Shown here: in pieces, positions 24,001-36,125 of the stretch | Layout of the letters: the number at the start of each line of letters is the position of its first letter | How positions within the stretch are numbered: the stretch's first letter is position 1 | Assembly: GCA_947579665.1 (NCBI GenBank) | Contig: OX388347.1 | Location: 37,828,943-37,892,942 of the forward strand | Direction of reading: 5' to 3' | Source of the DNA: Sympetrum striolatum | Taxonomy: Eukaryota; Arthropoda; Insecta; Odonata; Libellulidae | DNA: 64,000 nt | Notes under the pieces: model-generated | Told to the model about the DNA's origin: nothing | Databases searched by the model: none | Seen by the model: the letters and a program-made list of their open reading frames with translations, nothing else | Made by a program: the position numbers and the translations under genes

Positions 24001-25219
24001 ATCTCCAACGGGTGGCGAAAGTTTGTTATAAAACGGTTTCAAATCATTCTTACTACACTTTTGGAAAAAAACTTTCACGGAAATAGATTTTTTGTCTCGA
24101 CTCTGAAAGTTAAAAATGCTAAACATTTCAGTAGTAGAGGTGTTTAAAGGTCTAGAATGGCTTTCGTCTACCACAGCGTATTGCAACTGGGTCATCCATG
24201 TGCACTCTTAACAATGGGGCCAACGCACCTGAGAACATGGTCGATCGGAGTATTTTCGGAAAATTTATTTTACGCTATTCGTTTCAATTCAGTTTTACCT
24301 ATCCGGCTTTGATATTTCAATTAAATTCATTACAAAGCTCACACATTTTTTGTGATAGAATATGAAAATCTTTCCGTTCAGATACATTTGGCAATGGTAT
24401 CTATTACACACTCCAGTATTGATTGGAAGATTTATTGTACAATAGTATGTTCCAAATTAAACAAGTATATCAAAATTGTTCATGACGTAAAGATTTATTT
24501 TCAAGGAAAATGTGCCGTTTAGGTTATTACTGTTTTATTTTGTTCATTCTCTTATTACCAACAGCCATTAGGAATATCTTTCTTCTATTTATTGTTAACA
24601 TTTATTTATCTATATTATTTTTATTGTTTAAAAGATAGAGCTCCCATATATGACGTTAAATATTTGAGATTCCTCAAATACACGTCTTTACAGCTATAGT
24701 CTGATTCTTATTCTCACGAAATTTTCTTTATGGCTTAGTATACTATGGTATTGACTGTTCTAATTTATATTCATACACTTGCTAAAGTATTCAGCCCGAA
24801 GGCTGATTGGTACCACATCTTTTCTAACATTAGGGAACAAGAACTAGTAAGGGAAATGAAGTTTAATGCTTTCCTCACATATCCTGAATGCTATTCTTAC
24901 TGGAACATTTGCACGTAAACTGAGGGACTCTACGAGCAACTCTTTTCTTTGCATTTTACAAGGAGAATCCTTAATTATTGCCACTATGCAGCGTACTCGT
25001 ACATCAGTAACTTTCGTGTCATTACAACCAAGATCAAGAAAAGTAATGGAAAGATAGATTTTTATCCACCCTTTGCCAAATGACAAAAAATATTCCATCC
25101 ATCAGAATATGGTAACAAGAACTATATTCAAACATTGTTCTTTAAATTTATTTTGGGTTTCAGAGGATATTAATTTCTTCTAAACATCGCCTTTCATTTA
25201 ACAAATGTATCCATGTGTC
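21072..25219. other. AT-rich DNA, no gene seen
   Basis: A long AT-rich block. A lone box B-like GGGTTCGATACCAGG lies on the minus strand near 21205 without a convincing box A. A short GT repeat sits near 22660. The 102-codon frame at 21837-22145 and the overlapping frames at 24844-25098 have no recognisable features. Confidence 0.45.
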
Positions 25220-26515
25220 AACCTCAACTTTTCGTTGCCGGTAACAATAGTTCCAAACCGTGTGTCCCCGCGCGACATCTGGCAAAAATTAGTCCCCCAA
25301 TAAATAAACATCAATTAATTTCATTTCCGTATTTTTCTCAGAAATAGAGCGCTCCGTTCATCCGCCTTTTTCGGCACAGGTTCCTCTCTACACACACCTC
25401 CGAATCATCGCGACAAAAATGATCAGCGCCTACCTTAATTTCCTACTCGCTCGTCCTTGGTTCGTTATTCCATCTCGTCCGTCCCCGCGAGCGGACCCGA
25501 CGTGATGATCCCGGGAGGGAATCAGCAACCCCACCCCCCGACACCCCTTCCCTTCTTTATGTTTATGCGAGCATTGTTTTGGCGAGAAATAGAAAGGGGG
25601 CGACGGAGGCCCCCGTCCGATTGTCATTCCTCCCCCTCCCAAATCATCCCCTCGTCCTTGCCCCACCCCTTCCTCGAAATTCGAATATATCGACATTTTC
25701 GGTCCCCCACCCCAATCCCCCCCGCCGGTGCACGCCTCCCCCTCCTCCTACCTTCACTCCATTCCCGTTTTCCTCCCCTTTCATTAATCCGCGGGTCTTT
25801 GTTCGATGGGTGCGTGATTGGCGAAACGGTGTATGTAGTCAGACCAGCAGCAGGACAGCGGGAGAGAGAGAGGATGGACAGGCCCTCTCTCTATCCCTCT
25901 TTTTTGCCTCCCCCGTGCTCGGGGAGTTTGCCGTGGCACAGCGGTGGAAATATCGCTGGCCATTAACGTCACCCGCGGTGGTTGGGAGGTGGGGAGGGAA
26001 TATACAGAGGGAGGTAGAGATAGGAAGAGGGAGAGAAAATTGAAGAGGATTCACAGTGCACTTCCCCACGGATTCGTTTTCGGCCTCCGCTCTGCAGTCA
26101 TGTGTGCGCGGGGAGGGGAAGAGATTCGGAGTGAGATAATGAGAGAGGAGATTGGGAGAGATATGCGATAGTAAAAGAGTGAGTGTGTGTGTATATGGGC
26201 GCCGGTGTGCGTGCGTGTGTGGGTTCGATTATAAATCTCGAATCGGTTTATCATTCGTAAGTCTCTCTCTCTCTCTCACGCCCTCTTTGTCAACTTTCCT
26301 TCCTCCGTTGTTCCTCTTCATATCGCGCTTTCTCTCTTTCCCTTCGTTTTTCGCTTCTGATCGGATGTGGAGTGATCACGACTCGCTCTTTCTCGCCCGT
26401 TCTGCCGGTACGGACTCGGTACGTTTTTCTATGAGAATCGTTTATTGAATACGATGAAGGGAGTGATTTAGGCGAGACTTGGTCGCGGGCCATATTCGGG
26501 ATTAAACGGAAAGAT
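25220..26515. other. GC-rich, GAGA-rich island
   Basis: One of the strongest compositional features of the window. The plus strand is C-rich from about 25500 to 25800, purine-rich from about 25850 to 26180, then GT-rich (26180-26225) and CT-rich (26255-26340). Many GAGAG/CTCTC units occur, with GGCCAT near 26490. Overlapping frames on both strands (25457-25966, 25579-26043 and others) are low-complexity. GAGA factor sites with nearby GCCAT cores would suit a promoter or Polycomb-type response element. This is inference from motif density, not proof. Confidence 0.4.
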
Positions 26516-28440
26516 AATGCCGCAGATTTCCTCGATTCTTCTAAAAATTGTTCCGTCTTTTTTAATTTTTGTGATATTAAATACTATTAAGTTTTGGTTG
26601 GCCCGAGGATGTCTGAGGAAATTTAATGAAACCTTTTTTCATAAGAGCATTTTCGTAGAGAGGAATTCGGATTCTGCATCTGCAGCTGTTACTATTACAG
26701 CAGATCATAGCATAACAAAGAAACATATATATTTGAAAAAGTTTTTATTGCAAACTTGTACAGAAACCATTATACATTATTTGTAGTTTTTCTACAAGTA
26801 TTGCAGTAATTACTCTTTTTTAAATGAAATTCCACCAAGTATCGCGGAATCTTATTCATAATTTATCTTTCATTTAATTTTATCTTAGTCTTGTTCATGG
26901 ATATCATGTTATGAATGTTACTGAAATGAGGTTGAATAATGGCATTCATTTATGATTCTCCTTATGGAATGTTACGAAAATATGATGCTCGTAGAGTCAA
27001 AATCTTTTGTGGGATGATTAGAGAGGTAAATATGGTTCAAACCAACCTTATGGCTGTAAAGTATCCAGATATAAAAATACAGTTTAAAGATGAGTTTTCA
27101 AATAAAATAGGATGTATTTCAAATAAACTGTATTCTTATAATTTAAAGAAAAGAAATGTTTAAAATTGAGGCAAAAACATCTAGTAATTAATCTGATGAT
27201 ATTCATTAAATTTTATTTAAAGTTTATTGTTTAGCTGAAATCGGTTTAATTTGAATTTTTTATGATTCAAAGAGTGATAGATTTCATAAGTACCTATTTC
27301 TAACTGGGTATCTGAGTAACTCTTTCTGACAACCGAATCTTAGCAATGGATAGCGAATTCATCTCTTCGAGAGGTTTTGCTATGCGGAAGAACGCACGAC
27401 TTCCAAACTTTGTAACCTTAAAGAGTCTCCGCGGACACAAGCGTTTTTTTCTTTCTTATTTTAAAGGAGAATCCATCTTTTATCCCGTGAAATTTTTATA
27501 CTTTAATTTCGCCCGCGCACAGCGTCGCTTTTTTGTATTTAAAATGAATTCATTTTCAATATTTACGCGAAATTGATTGATTTTTATTATTCCGGCTCTA
27601 AGGGAGGAATTTGCGTGCTTATATTCGGCCAAATATAAATTTCATCGCATTGTTGATAAACAATAGGGTTGGACAAACGTCAGGTGTGAAATGGAAGCGG
27701 GGGGCTGCGCTGTGTTCTCGCATATCTCTCTCCTTTCTCCCCATGCCCGCACTTCCTCCCTGCCATCCAATATCCTCCCTTTCGCATTTTGGAGATTGAT
27801 CAATGAGAATCAATTAAGCTCTCGTTTTCAATATCAATGCTGCGGATGTCCCATGCCTCATGGGAGAGACTGCACCGTCGACAACGGAGGAGGGAATGCA
27901 ATAATGGCCGTATACTTTCATACATATATATGCTTCAATGTGAATGAATGCATTGGCTCCCCCCAGTGTGTCTTATTTTATCCACTCTCATACCTTCAGC
28001 ATTTACACGTGAGGGAAAAGAGTGGGTTTATTATTATTATTATTCGGTCGCTCAATGCCGTTGAGTTCTTAGGAGTAATTTGTGGAGGAATGTTTAGATT
28101 TTTACCTTTATATAGATTCAACTATAGTGAAAAAATCTTTAGGCTATAATGTGGAATTATCAATCACTCCACGTTCCGCCTTTATCAAGGAAAACTAATT
28201 TCCTTCTATTGGTAAATATCGCTACGCTTGTCGTAATGAAAACGATAAAAAAAGTTTCTCCCCATTATAATGCTCTATATCGTGAATTTAAATAGCAACT
28301 GAATATCGTGGAATGAAACTCTGAAAATTCTTGTTAAGAAGGAAAAAATGAATGTATTCTGAAATACTTGAGCAAAAAAATATAACTCATATTAACAATG
28401 AAATACGTTTTTAAAAAGTTAAAGAAGAAAAATCAAATCA
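26516..28440. other. Mixed AT-rich DNA with a minor GC rise
   Basis: AT-rich at first. About 27690-27960 is moderately GC-rich and CT-rich and encloses overlapping frames on both strands. A TTA microsatellite lies at about 28027-28043. No gene was recognised. Confidence 0.4.
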
Positions 28441-29110
28441 CTCCTTTTTACTTTCTCCCTATACGTAGTATAGAGAAAGTATTGTATTCGCAAAGAATTC
28501 GACCTCCAGATTTTGACGGAAATAGATGTTTTGGGTTCATAGAGCACGTTTTCGCTATTTTCCCGGACATGTCTGTCTGTCTGCCTATGGTTAAAAGGTT
28601 AGTGGGCGCTCTATCTTAAAAAGAAATTATCCGATCATTTTCAAAATTCATATTTAGAATTATCCTAACAATGCAAAAAGTTGATTAGTTTTTGGTGAAC
28701 ATCGCTTAATCGGAAGTTGCAGTTTATCAGGAACACAATTTCGTTTCTTAAATATCTCTGTAAGAATGCAAAATAGGTATATACATTTACACACAAAAGT
28801 TGTAGATAATGTACTTAAATACAACTTTTGTATGAAAAAATTTTTTGGTAACACTGATTGTTTAGGAGTTATTCTTCAATAATAGTTAACCGGAAGTTGT
28901 TGTTTATCCAGAAATTGAAGTCTTTCATACTTATCTCTGTCAGAATGCAATGTAGGTATATACAATTATGTACCAAAGTTATAGATAGTGTTTTTTACCA
29001 CAAATGTTGTATGAAACATTTTCCTGTAACACTTATTGTTTTGGAGTTATTTATATATTACCGGCATAGGCTTCTGTTTTCAATAAATACGGAGAAAGTC
29101 ATGTGTTTTC
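28441..29110 (+). repeat. Dispersed repeat with a leading hairpin and tandem units of about 175-180 bp
   Basis: The block opens with a hairpin, CTTTCTCCCTATAC / GTATAGAGAAAG, at about 28450-28480. A CGACCTCCAGATTTTGACGG block and GTCTGTCTGTCTGCC follow. Then comes a diverged tandem array: a CGGAAGTTG landmark occurs at about 28711 and 28891, and a weaker ACCGGCATAGG at about 29060, giving periods near 180 and 171. Each unit also carries ATATCTCTGT/TTATCTCTGT, TAGGTATATACA, an AGTTGTAGATA-like block and TTTKGGAGTTATT. From memory, blocks of this kind recur in several invertebrate genomes, but I cannot verify that here. The short frames inside it (28398-28619, 28858-29190) are not credible genes. 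Confidence 0.55.
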
Positions 29111-31801
29111 CACATCAGATTTTTTGTAACTTCCCTACATGTTTATATACATTTATTCATACTTTAAACACCAAAATTGTGATGAATTAATATCGCAATG
29201 TCTCCAATCATTCAACAATTACAGCATTTTCATGCATACGTCTTAAAATCAACTCTAATATCTTACAGCATTTTATTCGAATGATTTCTAAATGGCAATT
29301 TATAACTATCAAAACAATTTACATGATTAATTGGTACATATCAATAAATATTTTTAATTTATAAGCAATGAAATGATAAGACTATTACTTATAATGCGTC
29401 ACACTTGCGAAATATATTCTTTTTGTTAAATTGTAGGATATTGTGGTCCCAATTAATCAAACTTTTAGCATTTTAATTTTGCGCGGAGGACTGCGAATTT
29501 TGTCACAGTTATCTCATATTGTTAGAAAACTATTGAATTCGTTATTTATATGATTCTTTATTAATAGAAAAATGAAATCGGTAAATCAAATATGAATATA
29601 AAAATTTCTTCCTCTGCGTTTTCGTGTACGGGGAAATCTAATGAAGATTTTTGACGATGGCCACGCATTTATGTAGTGTATTTTTGTGTTTCATGTTAAA
29701 CTCTCCAAATTCTAGTAGTAGTTCTGGTAAAAGAAAGAGTTGCGGAGAGAAAGATGATACGTGGGTCGGCAAGTTAGTTTATCGTTTGTAAATGAAAACT
29801 GCATTTTTATAATAAGAACTTTTAGTGCTATGGCATGTAGTGAATGATGGAAACATCGCCTAGTCTAAAAAATAATACGCTTTTTCTAGAGTTATTTGCG
29901 AGCAGTGCTGCACATTAGGATTGGAAGAACTCATCTAGGAGAAACTAACATTAACACTGTTATCCCAATACCTTTTCTATAAATTTCAAAAGCGTTGAAA
30001 AAAAATATCATCAATGGTTATAGATACTTCCTCCCCTTCGAAACTGAAAATGCAAGGTTTAGAATCGCATTAGACTTTAAAAGAATGAGGAAAAGAAATA
30101 AGTATCACAACTGACCTCTCAGGAGATTTGGAATATAACTTAGTATCATGAATTGTAAAGTAAATATCTAAGTATTATTAATAAGAAAATCGCCGAGTTC
30201 CTTCAAATCCACCATTTAGTAAAATTAATCACTGAAAACTATAAATTTTGCGGTGTCTTTATTTAATTTATATGGAACTACTGTTAATATACATTGAGAT
30301 ATAGAAACAGCCGCTGATATATGTTGAATTTCGTGTAATTTTCCTTCAAATTTCATTAGTTGGATACTAATAATCCTAACCTATCCTTATTTAGAGCACA
30401 GAACTTATCATAGAATAACGATACATTTAATTGTCACGAAAAACATCAGGATTAGTTTTTCATCGTGAACTGGATTTAAAAATAGGCTGCAACTACGAAG
30501 TACACTTTCTTCGTTAATATTAGATACATTTAATAGATTATAATCTGAATACGTACCTAAGTAAAATCAGAAGAAACCAATGACGATCAATCGTCGAAAC
30601 TAGTCGTGTTACTGTTCTTTGGTAAAAAATAAAATTTGTGGTAAAAGTACAATTCTTTCTTAGATTCTTTCCAGATGAAATCAGCTGCTAACATCTCCTT
30701 GTAACGCCAATTTTATTCCAATTACAAGATGAAATAGTATCGCTGCGTAGTAAATAATCACATAATTAATTATTTGAGAAAGATTCTTCTCTCTCACTTT
30801 TCTATCACTTGAGAAACGGATTTTGCTAATATAAATTATGTATTTGATTAACCTGAAAAAGAAACCATGAAATAAATTTAAAACAGTAGTTACGCTACAG
30901 TTAATTAATGTCATAGAAATAAATACTGTATCAATGACATATTTATTCCTCATCTAATCGTACCATTTTCTTACGTTCAAAATGGTGAGACCTGTATATC
31001 GTTCTTTTTCGCGAATGTGGCTGTGCCAATTTACTCATATTAAGGCGTACGATTGTATTTGTCGGGGATAGAAATGTTCAAATGTCTATTCCCGAGAGTC
31101 AAAAAGAATCAAGCTTTTTCTCTCTTCCAAATTGTAGCAATATTTCATCTTCCTTCAGTTGTTTACTCGTCACTTTCGCCTAAAAAACAACGAATTCGTT
31201 AGGATTTGTCGTAGAAATATCAGCTCCCCCATCCTACCGCAATACTTTCGTCAAATTTCTGTTACCTCTGACAATCCACTTGGGGGAACTCCGTGTCGCA
31301 GTAAATGAAGAGAGGGCCTTGAAATACAGTCCAGACAAATTATCCGCAATCCATATCAAAAGTTCCTTTCCGTCTCGTTAGATTCTCTTCTTGCACGTCA
31401 CCGCTCTCTTTCACTTTCCCTTGCCGTTCCCTACCGCCTTGTTTCCCCACATTTTTATTTCTTTCATTAATATTGGCCGCCTCTAGTTTTCCGTCACCAA
31501 GTTAGCGGCATATAGATCTCTTTCTAATAATTATGAAAATTAAGTTCCTAGATAAATCATCTCACAGGTAGTTTAGTTTTCCTCAAATTAATCTGTTTTA
31601 CAGTCCCCAATTCGATTTGATTGGTGAATATATCTTTATATAAATACACATTTTGTGAAAGCTGTTATGTACACAGTTACATAACAGCACATTACATGTT
31701 ACGTACACAGCCATTATGGCTACAAGTAGAGTTTCCCAAATGCAGACAGTCATGTTGATGCTTGTAGATTTTCAAAAATTTCATTTCAACCTTTGGGTTT
31801 C
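29111..31801. other. AT-rich DNA, no gene seen
   Basis: AT-rich apart from a mildly GC-richer stretch near 31190-31500 with CT-rich runs. A short hairpin at 31661-31688 has perfect 10-bp arms (GCTGTTATGT / ACATAACAGC). No gene was recognised. Confidence 0.45.
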
Positions 31802-31967
31802 TCAAATGCACTTTGTTTTACTGGCATTGATTGCTAGTTCATGATCATGAGATTATTTTTGAACTTCATTAAAGTCCTTCTGACTGTTTTTCACAGCAAT
31901 TTTGATATCATGATGTACGGAGACCAAAATGATATCATCGGCATAGAGTAAGAGTCTTGAGTACTGA
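31802..31967 (-). pseudogene. Non-LTR retrotransposon reverse-transcriptase fragment (YADD region)
   Basis: The minus strand translates to SRLLLYADDIILVSVHHD around the catalytic palm motif, with TAT GCC GAT GAT at 31945-31934. It continues KNSQKDFNEVQK, then an in-frame stop, and then LAINASKTKCI. This is the classic order of non-LTR reverse transcriptases: [LI]-LYADD-[ILV], a helix, then [LI]-x-[IL]-N-x-SKTK. The stop, and the lack of upstream finger/palm motifs and downstream thumb, show a truncated, inactive remnant. It is too short to assign a clade. It has no ATG, so a start-based gene finder would miss it. Confidence 0.75.
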
Positions 31968-34930
31968 GTTGTTTTAATTATTTAAATGGTAATTTCAAGT
32001 CAATTTTTGCTACTTAAACCTTATAATTATGTATATGAATATAATAGTTACAATGTTATGTCATGATTCCGCTGCCATCAAACATATGTCTAACTGCGGC
32101 GAAAATTCTAATAAATATATAAGCATATCTATAAAATCACATGAAAAAATACGTGAGTAAATAAAAAAACTCATAGTCATTATCAGAGCAAAAATATAAA
32201 AAAAGGGTAACATATTGTGGATTTTCCTGGAAATATATGTTCTGTATTTTTGGTCCATAAAGTTTCTTTTCTTTTTTTTTCTTTCGAGATTAAGTAGTTA
32301 TATTTTTTCCGAAGTAAGACTTCTTAGTCATCCATCTAATGAAAGTAGAAGGGAAATTGTATCGATTTTATAAAATCTGTTCTTTGGATAAGTTTTTAAA
32401 TCAATACAGCAAACATAAGATAATTTCGTGCGGAGGATGTAATATATATTTCAATATTAGTGGAAAAAATATAATTTGAATTTGGTGGAGAAGGCATGTT
32501 TTAAAAGGCAGCTTGCTTTTCCAGAATATACATTCTTGCGAGATATTTTAATGTCAATTGACCATTTAGAATAATATGATAGTATCAGGAAATTGGGGGA
32601 ACTCCTTCAAGGAAAGCACGAAAATATTTAGTCTCAGGAAATAACTTTCACTACCAATCTCTCTTCCTTGAATTCCTCCGTCGTGTCTTATTTCGTAAGT
32701 ATCGGCGTGTTGCTATGGAGATAAATTTTCGAAACAAAATACAGTCGAGATTTGAAAAATTGGCTTTGTTTCTGTGCAATACTTATTGTCAGCTCAATAT
32801 TTTTAACTATTACTGTGAGTATTCCTTTCTTTTTAGAGTTTCCTCACTTGGAAGATTGAGTTTTAATTCCTGTGTTTTGCTTAAGGTTATTATTAGTATT
32901 CTTAATTTATTATGTTATTATAATATAAGAAAGAGCTTAAATTTGGGAACATATGAAGAGTAATAACATTTATATTATCACTTAGACCGCATTAAAACAA
33001 GGGATTGTAATAAAGGATTACTTGATTGTGTAATGTACGTTGGGGTTCTTCCCCGTGACCTCTGCGGTAGCCGAGAAGGCTTGTCATGAATCCTGAAAAA
33101 TCTAGTAAGAGCAGTAACACATAACATAAATCATATCATTATGCATACGTTACTTAGATGTTAGGTATATGTTATATATGTATATAAGAAAATAATAATT
33201 CTATAGGTATTGTCTGTATATCATGAACTGCGTTTAAAAAGTTCCTGAACTTGTAATCATTGTCACTAATGAAAATAGGTTCGGGAACTTTTTGAACGTA
33301 GAAGTATGTCTTGAATATTACTGTGCATATAACTTGCATAGTATTTGTAGGTCAAAACTTCCACATGGCACATAGCTTACCAGTAGTTCATTGTTAGTAA
33401 TAATTATATGATAGCCACTTCAGAAAATTATCAATACCGATATAATTTTTAGATTAAGGAAACCACCATTGAAAATATGTTCAATTTTTTTATACCTTTG
33501 CCGGCTGATATTGAAGGCTTCGATTTTTCTTCAGTTTGTATATGGATCAGTTCGCAATGTTAGAGAGTCTACGTTTAGATCGGAAAGATCAAGTGCAAAG
33601 AGAAACATATTGAGATTGTTTGAGTTGGCCTCGCGTGCTTTGTCCTACCCTTTTCGTGTCTCGAGCAGGAAATTGCGTTGGTCTCATTTCAAATGTATGC
33701 TCGAAAAGATAGCGTGCAACGAATTCGTGGTTATGCTTTAAAACAGGAGTGGGATCGGAGTGATGGAAGATGTCCCTCCAATATCATTTCACGTGCATTC
33801 TATAATGGCGAAGAAGCCCTTCATTTGGAAGGCGAAAAGGGCACTCCAAATGTTCTATCACTAACAGACCGATTTCCAGATTCAAAGCGATTAAAATTTT
33901 TTTCGACGGGTAGATTCTCATCTTTGCGTCAAAATGGTGATATTTTGAGCGTGATTTTCTGAGTTTTTCATGAGATTACTTAGGAAATTGAGCGGTATTT
34001 ATAGCTAATAGGCCGTCACTCAATCTTCTGCGAAAGGAGAAATTCTAAGCCCGGCACGTAACTGGAGGGCCAGTCCTCGATAAAATAAAATATTCACTGA
34101 TTAAAATTGCTTAATTTTAACAAGAATGGGTATGGTTTGAAAGTAAAATTTTGCGTTCCTTGAAGAAAAATCTAGTTTGTTGGTACTAACATATTTCACG
34201 AAATGGCTTTAATTTTGGGCAAGCTATTTTTCAGACGGACTTCGTTGCCTAACTTTTTTATATTTAAAAAATATATGACTAAATATTTAAAACTTTCAGC
34301 TTCTGTTAGTATGCCATAATGTAGGTAATTGACATGTGTAATGTATATGCTAATTTATGACAAATGTTAGTTTAAGACATATGTTAATGAAGGTAATCGA
34401 CATATGGCTGCGGAATCACATTCACTACACTTGAAAGATTGGCGGGGCCAGTGAACCTATAATCCCGATTCTACCGTTTCCATTATAAAATAAATATCGA
34501 TTTCCTTTAATTACTCTTGTTTACAGTTTATGTTGTAACTTATAAGTTTAAGAAATTAAAGAAGTTCCTTTTATACTCTTCATTAATGGTTATTAAATTA
34601 TTTTTCGAACTAGTTTGCTATACCAAGCATGGATTTTTAATATGTTAATGAAAAAGGGATGATTAGGCGTAGTGGAAATAATTTTGAACTGTTCACAGCT
34701 AGAATTTTTAGCATTTGAGGAAGTTTAGAGAATTCGAAATAAATTTTAATGAAGTAGAAGTGAATTATGGGAGAAAAAATGGAATTTTAAAAAATTCTAA
34801 GGGTCTTATCTATCTTGTAAGGACGAAAAATCGAAGCTTTCACCGCTTAATGGTCAAAATTATGTGGAAATTTAAAATATATTTTCAGATGGCTTACTTA
34901 TGGGATTATAATACGTATCTTTGAAGTATA
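31968..34930. other. AT-rich DNA, no gene seen
   Basis: AT-rich. The hairpin at 33228-33301 is listed separately. A short GC-richer patch near 33045-33090 and overlapping frames at 33469-33962 show no recognisable family. Confidence 0.45.
33228..33301. repeat. Short inverted repeat, mariner-like miniature element or RNA hairpin
   Basis: Arms at about 33228-33252 and 33277-33301 are 25 bp each. The left reads CTGCGTTTAAAAAGTTCCTG and the complement of the right reads CTACGTTCAAAAAGTTCCCG. The four differences are all transitions, so in a plus-strand transcript every one becomes a G-U pair and the stem stays fully paired around a loop of about 24 nt. The GTTCAAAAAGTTCC core recalls the ends of Tc1/mariner-type elements, and a tiny internally deleted MITE is the simplest reading. 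TA target duplications are not clear. Confidence 0.5.
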
Positions 34931-34939
34931 TAATTTGAT

Positions 34940-35105
34940 TTTAAAGTTTTAAAGGGTGCTACCACCATTGTTCCTTTCTAAGACTAAGGGGAAAATTTTC
35001 ATCGAATCACTGCGGGTTGCGGAGGTGACTCCTAAACCTCCCCGATACCAGCCATCGGCTTAAACCCTGCACTCAGAGGCAACCAGGGCCACATACTTAC
35101 CGAAG
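34940..35105. other. Unclassified GC-distinct block, possible repeat
   Basis: This stands out from the AT-rich DNA before it and precedes the next island. It contains a compact hairpin, GGAGGT / ACCTCC, at 35021-35041 with a 9-nt loop, and an AACCAGGGCC segment. It reads like part of a dispersed repeat, but no second copy was found in the window. On the minus strand CTTCG followed by GTAAGTATG at about 35100-35090 looks like a splice donor, without a convincing exon before it. Confidence 0.25.
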
Positions 35106-36125
35106 AGGAATTAAAAAGAATCAATCAATGGCTCTCTCTCTCTGCACTTCCGCGAGTAGATCCCAGGGTGGGTTGCAACGCGATAAAATACCACCCCCTT
35201 CAGCTGGAAACACAACCCCCTCCCACCCCCGTCATCTCTCGCGAGCGATCTTTGACAATTCCATTAAAAATACCCCGGACGCGGAATGTCGGTCGAAAAA
35301 ATTAGCCATTCGGAATTAAAATAAAAAACACGGAAAAGTGAGAGCGGGTGGGACGAGAAGAGAGTCCGCAGAAATCTCCAATGGCCGTTCGGTCATGCGA
35401 TTGGTGCCCCGCCTCTCTCACTGCTACATGGGGTTCGCCCGTACAGGATGCGGGCGCCGCAGAGCAGCACCACAGCGGTGGTGCACACACCCGGCGGAGG
35501 CAAATGGGGTCCGCGCGAGCCATCATCCTCTCTCCATCCCTGGTACACGGATCCTGCTCTTCTCCCACCAGTAGTCCTCCGCGTCAATCCCGATGCCATC
35601 CTTCCACGGCCACATGCACACGTACGCGATCACATGCAGCCCTGCACCACTCCCCCCCCACCCTTCTCTTCGGCCCCAGACTTCGCCCCTCTGCCGTCGT
35701 CCCACCCCTACTCTTCCTCTAACCTATTGCACGGGAGTCGAATCGATAGCTATAGTTCCATGCATTCCCTCATTTTATTCCGCATTTTCTATTTCCCGCC
35801 ACCGGCCGATCCCCCTTCCACGCAACCCCTTCCTTTCACTCCCTTTTTTCGCGTGGCATGCGGGCTAGCGGGATATGAGGGTGGTTTTCATTTTTCAGAA
35901 GGATGATGCATGCACGCATTGTCAAATGGGGCCCTCCGATACTCTCTTTCTCTCCGATGGTTTCTCATAAAGGAGCCGGGGCTTAGTTGTTGCGTGAATA
36001 GGCATGGAACATCTGCAAACCCCAATGTCTATTACCAAAAGAGGCTTCGCCGGTGTTTTTTCGTCGGAAACCTCATGGGCGTTATTGCTCTTGGATCATT
36101 ATTTTTTCGTCGATGGACTTAATGC
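35106..36125. other. GC-rich island
   Basis: High GC and CpG with a CT repeat at about 35131-35145 and C-rich plus-strand runs (35640-35860). Several frames of 60-152 codons overlap on both strands (for example 35448-35906 plus and 35302-35568 minus). All are Ser/Pro/Arg/His-rich and mutually exclusive, so I treat them as shadows. No splice-bounded exon stood out. Confidence 0.4.

Noticed and set aside
25457..26043. Overlapping plus-strand frames of 154 and 169 codons
   Set aside because: Two frames are open together over C-rich DNA, and both read as Pro/Ser/Arg tracts. No protein-like pattern.
28441..29110. CRISPR-like array suggested by regular repeats
   Set aside because: Units of about 175-180 bp are diverged along their full length, with no short identical repeats and unique spacers, and the DNA is eukaryotic.
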